Under the pieces are notes generated by a model. It was given only the letters and a program-made list of their open reading frames with translations, did no database searches and was not told where the DNA came from. Both the position numbers and the translations under genes were made by a program. A DNA stretch of 64,000 nucleotides from Euclidia mi (Eukaryota > Arthropoda > Insecta > Lepidoptera > Erebidae), in contig OX123190.2 of the NCBI GenBank assembly GCA_944739405.2, forward strand, positions 24,588,807 to 24,652,806, read 5' to 3'. Numbering within the stretch: position 1 is the stretch's first letter; each line of letters begins with the position of its first letter. This document shows positions 21,693-32,215 of the stretch, one piece after another.

Positions 21693-23297
21693 ATGTCGTC
21701 ATCCAAATCTACATCCATACATAGTTCATACAAATGCCACAAGATGCCAGAACTAGTAGTATATTTCAAATGTAAAAAAAATGTTGACATAAAATAAACT
21801 GCGCTGTGCTCGACCTGTAACAACAGATTTGAACCGGACTGCGATGGTTATCCGGAAAACACATACAGATTACTGAATCAAGAATCCAAAAACAAATGGC
21901 GCTGCAAGATGTGTATTAAGAAAAAGAGTGTGTATTCTACAGAGTCATCTAATGTAACAATGAGAAAAACACCAACGTATACTATGAAAAACCCTCAGCA
22001 AACTTGCACAAAACATTCGTCCCCTGACCAGGATTCTCATGTACTGACCGATTGCGATACATCTTACGAAATTGACACTACACCAAACAAACTCTCAAAA
22101 AGTGTAGACGGTACTACGTCTAATATATTTTCAGTGTCTGAGATGCAAGATACAATAACCCAGCTGACTATAAAATTAGATAGCACGGAGAATGAGTTGG
22201 AAAACACAATATTAGAAAACAATGACTTAAAAACACAAGTGAGCAAGCTAAATCAAGAAATTAATGTTTTAAAGTCATTATGTCATTCCTTTACAGGTAA
22301 AGAAAGCAGCCCTATAAGCACTGATAAAAAGAAGAGACACTCTCGTTTGAGTCAAATCGTGTTTTCAACTCCCTCTTCGCCAAAACCCACTACAAATGTT
22401 GAACACAATAATAACTTTATGTATTTGCATCTGGAACAAAATATCTTAGCCTTACAAAAAGAGCTACAAATCGCAGAGAATGAGATAAAAACACTAAATA
22501 TAAAAATACAGGTTTTGAACAAATCTTTGAGTACTACATCAAAACCAGAACAGAGCTTTTTAGCCAATACTCCGAACCCAATTTCCCCAGACCTTAAAAA
22601 ATACAGATTTGGAAAAGCAACAAGAATCTTTGGCGCGCAACAATGCGTCGGTCTGGCTGCTGCTCTTATACATTCGAGAGAGACTACACAGTTTGAAAAA
22701 TATAAAGTCCTCGCCCATACGAAGCCAAATGCACCGAGCGACACAATAACAAAAAGCTGTACTAACATAAACCTTAAACCAGGTGACAAAATTGTATTAT
22801 CTTTAGGTGAAAATGATTATAATATAGGACATGTACTATATCAATTAAAAATTTTATTAAAGACATTTTCTAACAATAGTATAATAATATTAAACTTTGT
22901 AAAATATAGCCATTTAGATGTCGGAAAATTGAATGATCGTATCAAAAATATTTGTAAAAATTATAAAAATTGTCATTTCATGAATTCTGTTCACCACTAC
23001 TTATCTGACATATGCAAAACAATAAATTACTTAATAGATTGTGAATATTATAAACAAAAATATTTAAATCCAGCTGAGCTTAGGAAACACCTTGCGAGTC
23101 GCAAATCAAGTTCTTTACCAAAAAGGGAGACAATTGTACCCAAAAAAGGAACTATTCCCTTTTATTTTAAAAACAGCAATAAAAATGAGACTGGGAAAAA
23201 TGTTATCTCTCATATTCTTTCTGCAGAGCACAGAAAAGGCACAATACCATATTATTTTCCCATGCTTGAAAAAAACGATACATTTTTTCGTACCTAA
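21693..23297 (+). pseudogene. CR1-type LINE ORF1 (PHD-like finger, coiled coil, SGNH-like)
   Basis: Translation from ATG 21693 shares one frame with the long stretch 21909-23297; TAA near 21795 is the only stop between them. Cysteines in CSTC, PDCDG and WRCKMC (about 21807-21920) form a PHD-like zinc finger. A coiled-coil segment rich in Leu, Asn and Glu follows (about 22140-22290 and 22420-22530). Near 22790, IVLSLGENDYNIG resembles the G-x-N-D block of the SGNH esterase domain found in CR1 ORF1 proteins. The product would be an RNA-binding chaperone-like protein of the retrotransposon. Confidence 0.75.
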
Positions 23298-23708
23298 AAA
23301 TATAACACCTATATCACACAACTTTAAGATACTACACCAAAATATTGCAAGTGTTTTATCTAAAAAGGAACTATTGGAGTTAACAATACAGGAAATGCGT
23401 GACTTATATAATGAACCCCATGTGATTTGCCTCTCTAAAACATTTATTAAAAAAGGCCATGAGAATTATCTCAAGTTATCGAATTTTGAAATGGCTACAA
23501 TTTTTTGCAGGGAAAAAAGTAGAGGCGGCACATGCATTCTAGTCAGAAAGGGTCTACACTACAAAGAATTACAGGTTATAAAAACATATGCATCGGTAAA
23601 TACGTTTGAGGCATGTGGTATAGAGTTAGAAAATAAAAAAAATAGTAATTCTTTGTTTATATCGAACACCTCAATCTGATCCAAATCAATTTTTAATTAA
23701 ATTAGATA
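23298..23708 (+). pseudogene. LINE endonuclease, N-terminal part
   Basis: In the frame ending at 23679, FKILHQNIAS opens an AP-type endonuclease, followed by EMRDLYNEPHVICLSKTF and RGGTCILVRKG. A 1-nt shift near 23665 and the insertion at 23709 break the frame. It resumes after the insertion at about 24751. Confidence 0.75.
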
Positions 23709-24750
23709 GACGGCCGGTTTCTGAATTGAGAATTTCAGCTTACATCAGTTGAAAATTTCTGAACTAGTTGAAGTCAACTTGAGTTTTTTCTGTTTCACAG
23801 GTCAGAGTGATATTTTTTCAAAGCACTTTCATTTGAGTTTTCTTCAAATCATGAATAAATTAAACCAAACAACACTAGTACGTTCCAATACAAGTAAAAA
23901 AACCGGTACTAACCATAAATTCGTATTAATTAACATTTTACAAAGAAGCACACTTGTCAGTTAATTATTTTTATACGGAAACAAATAAAAAGTCGAAATA
24001 AAGTTGTATTTAAAATTATTTCAACGTTTATTTTATTTTAATGAATAGTTTGTTGAATTTGTTCAATTTGGTATCTTAGTGAAAACGGAACGTGTATGTT
24101 ATGTCAAAGCCAGTTTGTTTTATTTTTAATACAAAATATTTGTGGCCAGGTATATTTGAGGTATAATTCTATATACCTCCATGGTGGCCACCATGGAGGT
24201 ATATAGAATTATACCTCCTTGGAGGCCACAGCGTAATTATTTGGATTAATTTAACACGGAAATCTTTTATTTATATTTTCTATCCCTTTGATTTGTTCCT
24301 AATAATGTTGTAATCTATTTGTTCCAAATATTGAATAGGCTTTGAACCTTTTTTCTATAAATGCTGTTTAACGGCCTTTTTGTTGTGTAGACGTCAGTAT
24401 GACGTAGCCGCTGCTTGGCAACGGTAGTGTGGATATTTTGACATACTGGCTGTCATATTACTCGTGATCACGGGTTAAAAGACCAAAGTAGTGTAATTAT
24501 TTTTTTCTCAATTTATCAGTGCTAAGTGAGGTTTGACAAATGTCAAATGTTTTCAGAAACGCGAATATAGAGTTGATATGGAGTTGATCATTAATTGATC
24601 ATATGTTGTGTCAAATTTAAGATTTTACAAGCACAAATACTCAAAAGGTTTCAAAATAATTTTTTGTGAAACAGAAAATTGATTAAGTGGTATATAATTA
24701 GTGTTTAAATTGTTCTCAACGCGAAATTCTCAATTCAGAAACCGGCCGTC
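23709..24750. mobile_element. 1,042-bp TIR element inside the LINE endonuclease
   Basis: The left end GACGGCCGGTTTCTGAATTG (28-bp arm) is exactly complementary to 24723-24750. It separates two halves of the LINE endonuclease. There is no transposase-like ORF, so it is non-autonomous. I could not find a clean TSD, so the superfamily is unassigned. A perfect 60-bp palindrome lies in its middle. Confidence 0.8.
24158..24217. repeat. Perfect 60-bp palindrome in the TIR element
   Basis: 30-bp exact arms with no spacer (centre GGTGGCCACC at 24187/24188). TGTGGCC (24141) and GGCCACA (24224) extend the symmetry with small gaps. Confidence 0.9.
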
Positions 24751-25755
24751 AGTCTTACATAATTTACACAAAAAATATAAATCTAGTACACGTATAGTTT
24801 TGACAGGTGATTTCAATATTAATACCTTTATAAGAAGCAAAATCACTCAAGAATTTCTAGACTTGGCAAACAATCACAATATAAAAATTCATATTGAGGT
24901 CGCTACTCGGAAGCTTTCTTGTATAGACCATATATTGAGCAATATACCTGACGCAATCCCAACAGTGCTATCACTTCATCCATCTGACCACGACACAGCA
25001 CAAATGTTAAGCTTCCCTTTAAGACTTCAAACAGCAAATACTGCAATATACCATATTTACAAAAGAGACTACAGTATACATAATATGCGTAAATTAACGG
25101 AATGCTTACAAAATCTATTCTGGACAGATGTTTACATAGAAAACGATGCAAATACAGCATTCAGCGTTTTCCATGAATTAATATGTTTATTTTATAACCT
25201 CTGTTTTCCAAAAGTTAGGGTAAAGATAAATTTAAACAATAAAAGGAGTAGTAATTGACGAACATTTAGACTGGAAAGCACAGGTCGATACTGTATGCAA
25301 TAAAATAAATAAATTTGTCTACGCTTTGAGACAAATAAAATAAGTTACTAATATAAAAACACTACGATATGGACTTATTATGTGGGGAAATAGTACTGAC
25401 CTCAATAGAGCATTTGTTGCCCAAAAGAAATGTCTAAGAGCTGTATACAAGATTCCATCTGACGAATCATGTCAACCAATATTCAAAGAACTTGGTTTGC
25501 TGCCGTTACCTTCACTATATATATATGAAGCATGCATGTTTGTTCGAAAACACTTAGAATTGTTTAAAACAGCAGAAGAACTATATAAAAGCTCTCGAAG
25601 TTGGCGTGATCAATAGAGGCTTGTGCTGGAAAAGCTACCTAGATCAGCAAAATATAATAAAAATTCTTTGGCTATGTGTATACGAATATATAATAAATTA
25701 CCAGATATGTTTAAAACATTAAATTGTAAGCAATTTAAAATTCAATTGTATAAAT
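24751..25755 (+). pseudogene. LINE endonuclease C-terminus joined to RT tail; RT core deleted
   Basis: RIVLTGDFNINTF (about 24795) and CIDHILSN, SDHDTA (to about 25010) are the endonuclease C-terminal motifs. Near 25245 the protein passes abruptly to VIDEHLDWKAQVD, which belongs to the thumb region, then to KCLRAVYKIP and the C-terminal region up to about 25755. The RT palm with its YxDD block is missing, so an internal deletion of more than 1 kb is implied. Several stops follow. Confidence 0.75.
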
Positions 25756-26751
25756 GACTCAATAATAACAATTATTATAGTATTACTGATTTTTTAAAAT
25801 GAATTTAATTTAAAGTATTTCAATTTTATAATATATTTCTAGTTAATAATTTGCACGCTTTAGTTTTAAGCAAAACATGTTCGAACTATATATTTTCAAT
25901 AACATCTTTAATACCATGTAATATGCAAATAAAATATATTTATCTTTCCAAAATCACGTTCCTGGCGTTAAGCTACTTTTGGAGTCTTTTGATGCACTTC
26001 GGCAATTTGTGTAAAATAGCGTCCTGTCGCGAACTTACACAACCCGGCACACAATACTTGTAGTACATCTGTACTATTGTCTGTAGTAATTGTGGAAAAG
26101 AAATATACGAAATTACGGAATTTAATCAACGCAACTACTTCGCTCAACAAATTCAGCAATTGATGTTGACGTTTTAACTATTTCGCGGATTTCTTGTCAT
26201 TTGTCAAAGTTGTCAATGACATAAAACTAAAAAACAATATGGCGGAGTTCTATTTTGCTTCAAAATCTGTATAATCTATGTTAAAAATTTTGGCGTCTAG
26301 TTTTTTTATTGGCAGATTACGGCCCGTGGTCTGCCATATAACCTTGGTAAAGTTACTATTACAAAGCCAAAGCTATCCAAACAAATTTATTATCACTGTT
26401 AACAAGAGGAAGTATAGAAAAGTGCCGTTGACAGAAACACCACAAAAAACTAAACGTTCAATATAAACGAGGTACCGTAACCAATATATGAATGAGTCCA
26501 CACCAATAATATTATACCCATCGAGAATTATTCCGATTCATTAAATATACCAAATAAAGTATGATATGAAGCACTTGGAAGAAACAAACGGTACAAAAGC
26601 ATCAAAACAATGCTTTTATAAGTATTGTTATCGTTCAAGTCTGCTCTTGACATAGACAATAATAGACAGGGTTAAATTGAAAATTATGATCCGAATCCAT
26701 AATCGGATGACATCAAAAGCGTAAAGTTCGATGATAAATCACAATTATAAA
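25756..26751. other. AT-rich stretch, nothing recognised
   Basis: Contains a 62-codon plus-strand frame at 26278-26466 without recognisable features, and no repeat with a partner elsewhere. Confidence 0.5.
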
Positions 26752-26925
26752 ATACTAACTTTGGCCAGCGGTTTTGCCCGTGTGGGGGATGAGTATCGTG
26801 AAAAAGATGAACTAAGCCTTACACTGCTAAATTAACTATATTACCGCAAAGTTTTGTCAAAATCCGTAAAATGATTTTGCGTGAAGGAGTAGGCAGCAAA
26901 CATCCATCCATTGCACGAGTTAGCG
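26752..26925 (+). mobile_element. Degenerate retroposon fragment
   Basis: AGCGGTTTTGCCCGTGTGG and, later, GTCAAAATCCGTAAAATGAT with TTTTGCGTGAAGGAGTA and CATCCATC correspond to head and tail of the same retroposon type as 714-2577. Confidence 0.6.
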
Positions 26926-27099
26926 ATTATTTGAACAACGTTCGGTGAAGTAAAATTGCCAAGAGCAGAACGAATTTTGAAATCTGTTGTGTAACGGGTT
27001 CTGGTATTAAAACGCAGAAAAGGTTCTATGCGTTTATTTGCCGAGTATTGTCTCACTTCCCTTGCCACGAGTATGACCGACCAACAACACGACACTGGC

Positions 27100-27720
27100 T
27101 TGAACACTAAGGGCTGCAGTCTCCCACGCAGTTCCCTCCGGTAGTGTGTAGGCAGGCTGCTAGAAGGCTGCGCGTAGCGGTAGATCCTCGCAGGCCGTTG
27201 GTTCAGCGGGCAGACGCCGGCGGTGCGAGTACGAGGAGCTAGGCAGGCCAGACTCTTCGGCAGAAGTGACGTCGAAGGCGATGCAGGAAGTGTAGCGGTC
27301 TAGGAGTGTAGCCGAAGTCTTAAGGTGAACCTGGAACCTGAAGGAAAGCAGCATTAGGAGAGCCACAACCAATAGAGTCAGGCAGGCGGCGTCAGCCGGC
27401 CTCAGCTAGCAGCTAGAGAGATGGGCAGTACGCTAACGCAGTAAATGTAGTAACTTACCCACAGCTGGGACCAGGATACACGTATGAAGTAGTATAATTA
27501 TAGATATAGCGGTATAGAATTTAGTAGCGGTAGTAGGTTAGTGTAGAGTAGCGGTGCCGGCCTCTCTGTCGGCCCCTTATATATACCGGCCCTCCATCAG
27601 TTCGTGTCGGCGCATTACCAAATATAGGCAAAACTTACGAGCGCGGACGATGGCTTTCTCTGATTGGCCGAGCGTAGGGACGGTATTATGACGTACACTC
27701 GGTAGGTACCGGTCATACGC
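27100..27720 (-). promoter_or_regulatory. GC-rich promoter-like island, minus strand
   Basis: Read on the minus strand: GGCCAATCAGAG (CCAAT box, about 27657-27668), about 70 bp later GGTATATATAAGGGGCC (TATA box, about 27571-27587), a leader, then GCTGTGG/GTAAGTTAC (strong splice donor, about 27455). A minus-strand frame at 27160-27400 contains a hydrophobic run (LTLLVVALLMLLSF) and stops at 27160. It could be the promoter and first exon of a host gene, or the LTR of an unrecognised retroelement; no second copy is in the window. Confidence 0.45.
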
Positions 27721-29439
27721 CACAGTTGCTATAAGTCTATTCTGCTGGTCGTCGCCTAATGAGTAAAACGTTGAAAGCCATTAAGCAGAAATTGCTGTTT
27801 TCTGACAAGATGGCACAATGAAGATGATGAGAAGGATGTGTTATTATAAAAATCATGGTATAAAACTGGCACACTACCCCATGAACATAATCATGAGTCT
27901 ATTTAATGTACATTGAAAACACTAAACCACAAAAAAGTGTACATTTATTTATTAAAACTTTATCCTCACAGTGCACTGTAAACATTATTGGCATAAAAAT
28001 ATTTCGCACTAACTAGACTAAAGCTATAACAAAGGCCAGGTCATTAACGGTGAATGCATATTTAATTCGACTTTCAAAGCACGTGTATGTCGGCGATACG
28101 CCAGGGTTATCGCGTCCAGACTACATTATAATAAAAACACTCACGTAATATTACTTAGTTTATTTTCAGACGATTTCTAGCACAGAACTCAAATAAAATG
28201 TGACCTACAGTCCTTTTTATACACTAGCCGTCATTACACTTAATGTTTAACAACTGCCACTTCCTCTACAACATATAATTGAAATTACTAAACAATTAAT
28301 TCTAAACTAATCAAAAATCGACATTAATATTGTAATGAATTTTGCACAACACCAAATGATTTATTTTACACGAATAACAAATTTATTTTATTTACCAAAC
28401 GCTGCTTTACAACATTGTCAACAGATGGCGCTATCAACAGGATGCAAATAAGTGTCAGAATAATGTTATTTAATACTAATTGATTTTACTTTGAAAGTTT
28501 CTGAAGTTATCTTAATAACTAAGCGATAAATTAAATCACCCTAATCAACCCAATCTTTATAAAACAGTTAAGCAGCCAATACAGTGTCTAATATTGTAAA
28601 GTAGTGAAGTTCTCAGTTCTGTGTTCACAAATAGTTATTCAAATATCAATCTTAAATATTATTAATATTTTCGTAACAATATAATCATTATATATTAATT
28701 TGCGCCCATATGTACTTAAACCGTCACTTTTCAAACTAAAAATAACGGGAGAATTTCAATTCACTGCTGGCTAACGAGACTGTGCCAAAAAAAAGAGGCA
28801 TGAAAACGCTATCTGAACTACGCAACAGTCCTTTGATTCATTACAGTTTTCGATTAGCTAGAGTTAGCTTGGCTTAAAAAAAATATATCCTCTTTTTGTA
28901 TTCGCTGTTTCGCTTTTATTTTGAACATTCGCGTTTTGAACGTTTTAGACTTATTATTAAGCGGCTGTAGTGGAAAATATATGTACATATGAGTAATAGA
29001 GTTTAGCGCGATTATTAAAATAAAAAGTTTTTAAGGTTAAATCTCTTCATTTTTTTTTATGAAAATTTCGATTCGATTCGTCAGTCTTACCATTGCTACT
29101 GCTTGGATCTGATACACGGGTTTTGAAAATTTTGCCACTAGGTCCAAGACCTGCTAATTTGCCTTTAGGAATATCTCTGCTAAAGTGTTATTCCTTTAAC
29201 CTCTTTAGAAGCAAACAACCTTTTTATGTCGTTGATTGGACAAACTGAGGCAGCGATGCAGAGGGTTGATTCCATTTAAACCTACGGCGTGCAATTGACT
29301 TTGAAAGTTAATGTGTGAGTATTAACTTGTTAATTATCTCATTTCCGTGCTTTGTAGCGCACGTTGTCATGATGTTCGGTATGTAACTATGCCTAAAGTC
29401 GGTCATGCTGGTCATGATGGTCTTTGATTTATTATTGAG
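27721..29439. other. AT-rich stretch, nothing recognised
   Basis: No coding-like frame, no inverted termini and no partner copy seen. Confidence 0.5.
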
Positions 29440-29645
29440 ATGGGATGGAAGGCCTGGAATATACAATATTCCATGGGTTAGTCGCTGGCCTAACCTACGG
29501 AATATCGTTATACCCTTGGGTTGCGGTGGTCAAACGGCACTCGCTCTGTGGAAAAATAGATTTAATGGCATATATGTTAAGATTAGAAAGGGGACCCCAG
29601 GCTCCATGCTGGATGCAATGGGGATAACGGTACAACGATACTATT
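29440..29645 (+). mobile_element. SINE 3' part, relative of 9716-10088
   Basis: Matches, in order, the minus-strand reading of the SINE at 9716-10088: CCATGG...TACGGAATATCGTTATACCC, TTGCGGTGGTCAAACGGCA, CGCTCTGTGGAAAA and GGACCCCAGG. The tRNA head is missing. Confidence 0.65.
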
Positions 29646-29960
29646 TGTAAATACTAAGACGTTTGGTACGGAATAACAGATTAAAGCGATGTATGACATT
29701 TCTCAATATTTAGTGAAGTAACCCAAAATCAATAAAGAAACTACTATTAAAAATAGCTATCGAACAAGAACAAACGTAATCTTTCAAGAACGTATCGTAT
29801 CTATAGTATTCTAGCTTTAAGGATTATTAGTAAACACATAATAATAAAATCCAGAGATGTATAAATGTATAATATGCACATTGACGATAGCTTGGCATTT
29901 AACAACATTAAAGCAGTCAATTAATTGGTCTCAATAATACTCCTGTTGTCTCGTTAAATG

Positions 29961-30180
29961 AACGTATACCTTAGTGGTTAGGGTGGTGGCCACTGCCAAT
30001 GCGTTGTGGATACAATTACGACACATGACAGCACTTAGAAATACACACTCACACACATACATAGACACACACATGAATTAAAAAGTGTAGCACTACAAAA
30101 AGACCATCAAGCGCACACACCACGCAAAGCTATACTTAGATATGGCTGTCAATTATTATCCAAACCCACTATAATTATAT
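29961..30180 (+). mobile_element. Degenerate tRNA-like SINE
   Basis: TTAGTGGTTAGGGTGGTGGC resembles an A-box head, and GTTGTGGATACAATTACGA sits where a B box should be. A CACA-rich tail follows. No TSD was found. Confidence 0.5.
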
Positions 30181-30254
30181 AAATAATTACGTATTGCAAA
30201 AGCATACAATTTATCTGTTATAAAATAATTTAAATACAAAACCACGTCAGCTTA

Positions 30255-30311
30255 ATACAAATAAATAAATCATCTTTATTGTACACCAAAATAATTTAAA
30301 GATAACAAACA
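30255..30311 (-). pseudogene. 3' end of the minus-strand CR1-like LINE
   Basis: On the minus strand GGTGTACAATAAAGATG followed by ATTTATTTATTTG is the polyadenylation-type end of a CR1-like LINE (compare 14865-14894). The rest of this LINE lies at 37824-38411 and 40290-40886. The errantivirus is inserted between the end and the body, with AACA on both sides. Confidence 0.75.
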
Positions 30312-30623
30312 TGTTAAGATCTACATATACACGAAATACGCTAATTAAGTAAATCGAAGTAATTTATCATAAATATTGCATCAGCCTAGCGATGACCCAG
30401 CTACCGAGTGGAAAATGCTGAGACCACTCTACGTGACGCACGCTGCCCGCGGCCCACCGGAACCGAGGCATCGATTTCATGTATTACCTACTTCACTTTT
30501 GATTCATACTTCGAACAATTGTCACATTTAAGAATTAATTAAATAAATTGTAATCTTTCTATAATAAATCTGTTGCAGTAAAATCGGTTTTTTTTGCAAC
30601 TTGCCTGCCGGACAGACATAATT
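30312..30623 (+). repeat. Errantivirus 5' LTR
   Basis: 312 bp, TGTTAAGATCTACATATAC ... GACAGACATAATT. Same length and sequence as 37508-37819. Confidence 0.95.
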
Positions 30624-30641
30624 GGCGCAGTCGGTAGGATC
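30624..30641 (+). other. Primer-binding site (tRNA-Ser type)
   Basis: GGCGCAGTCGGTAGGATC directly follows the LTR; with the last T of the LTR it gives TGGCGCAG, the type reported as complementary to a serine tRNA 3' end in 17.6/297-like elements. Confidence 0.8.
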
Positions 30642-30971
30642 CTCGAGGACTACGAAGTATCTACGAGCTTTCCTGGAGCTATCAAGCCCTGAACGAGGAC
30701 CCGAATCTACACGTCGTGCCCAGCAGCAGGAGTATCCAGCCATTGATACCGCAGAAACCGACATGCAAACTTTGTGAGTACTCTAAAATCTTTTAGTGAT
30801 TTGCTCGCCTTTTTTCCTATAAGTTTTCCATAATTTTCCAAGATTTTCCATCCACGAGAATCGCGGAGCGATAGGTTAGGGTCTAGTTATAGTAGTAGGA
30901 AAAGTACACAAGATTTAAATAGACAAATCGATTTAAAATCTACGTGTACGTCAGATAGTTCAGTAGATAAA

Positions 30972-32215
30972 ATGTCAGAATTAGATAGAATATTTAAAGC
31001 CCTCCGTTTGGTGCCGGAGTTTGACGGAAATGTTAACGTTCTCACGCGCTTTATTAACTTGTGTGACGAATTAGTTAAGGAATTTGTAAGTTCAGATACC
31101 ACATCGACTTTGAGTGAAGCGGCCCTACTTAACGGTATCTTAAATAAAGTTACTGGCCCTGCGGCTAGATTAATTAACGCTAATGGTGTCCCATCTAATT
31201 GGCCCGGTATACGTAGTGCACTTATTAATAATTTTGCGGACCAGCGTGACGAAACGGCGTTATATAATGACTTGTCACTATTATTACAAGGTAATGATAG
31301 CCCACAAGAATTTTACGAACGCTGTCAAAACCTCTTTAGCACATTAATGACGTATGTTTCACTACACGAAACTATACAAACCACTGTTGAAGCCAAAAGG
31401 GACTTATACAAAAAATTAACCCTTCAGGCATACCTACGCGGTCTAAAAGACCCCTTAGGCGCACGTAACCGTTGTATGCGCCCGGCAACTATTGAAAAAG
31501 CCTTAGAGTTTGTTCACGAGGAGCAAAACACATTATATTTACAGCAACGCAATAGTTCAATACCAGATAGGAAATCACTGTCTCAATTAACTTCACCTAA
31601 ACCGTTACCTATGCAAAATGTTAACGTCGCCCCACCTAGGCCGTTTACGTTCAATATGAGTGGACCCTATAGACCTCAGTTTAGGCAGCCAATGATGCCA
31701 CAAGGGCCCCACAATGGCGACCGAATTTCAATAATCAGAACCAAGCTGGCCCGACGCGTACACAGCAAATATTCCGCGGCGCGCCCTCTAACTTTAACTC
31801 TAACAATCCTAATTTTAATTTCGCACCACGCAATACTGGTCCCCAGCCAAGTAGTAGTCAGCAGCACCCGCGCCCTATGAGCGGTGTTAGCCACTTTGTA
31901 CCAAAAGCATTACCACCCAGTGCTGGCATGAGAGGCCATGATTGGTCCAAGTCAGGCAATCCGCCACCTAGCAATTATTTTAGGGCTAGAGAAATGAACT
32001 TTAACGATTGTTGGGAGTACGGGTACAATGAATATTACAGTGACCCTTATTATGAACCAACATACTATTATTCAGAAAATGATTATAGTGATTATGACCC
32101 AACGATGTATCAGGAACCTCATGTTGCAAACGATTCACTTAGTACCGACCCCAACGTGTCACAGGACGCTAGCCAGGATTTTCAGGAGACCCCACAGTTA
32201 GACAAACCAAAATAG
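30972..32215 (+). pseudogene. gag: Errantivirus gag, one frame break
   Basis: The first frame (ATG 30972) encodes about 245 residues of capsid-like sequence, including a conserved-looking block around LNKVTGPAARL and AYLRGLKDPLGARNR. Around 31700-31715 coding sense passes to the frame shifted by -1: the original frame becomes low-complexity and ends at 31880, while the other continues as Asn/Gln/Pro-rich sequence to TAG at 32215. There is no CCHC knuckle, as is usual in this genus. I see no standard slippery site, so a 1-bp deletion or sequencing error is more likely than programmed shifting. An A4 run directly before the TAG (32209-32212) could allow the usual -1 shift into pol. Confidence 0.85.

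Noticed and set aside
24158..24217. Inverted termini of a small transposon
   Set aside because: The arms meet with no interior and there are no flanking duplications; it is a palindrome inside a larger TIR element.
29405..29650. 81-codon plus-strand frame as a small gene
   Set aside because: It overlaps a SINE 3' part that matches 9716-10088 in nucleotide sequence.
31700..31720. Programmed ribosomal frameshift inside gag
   Set aside because: The bases at the frame change do not form a slippery heptamer in the reading register; a 1-bp lesion explains it more simply.
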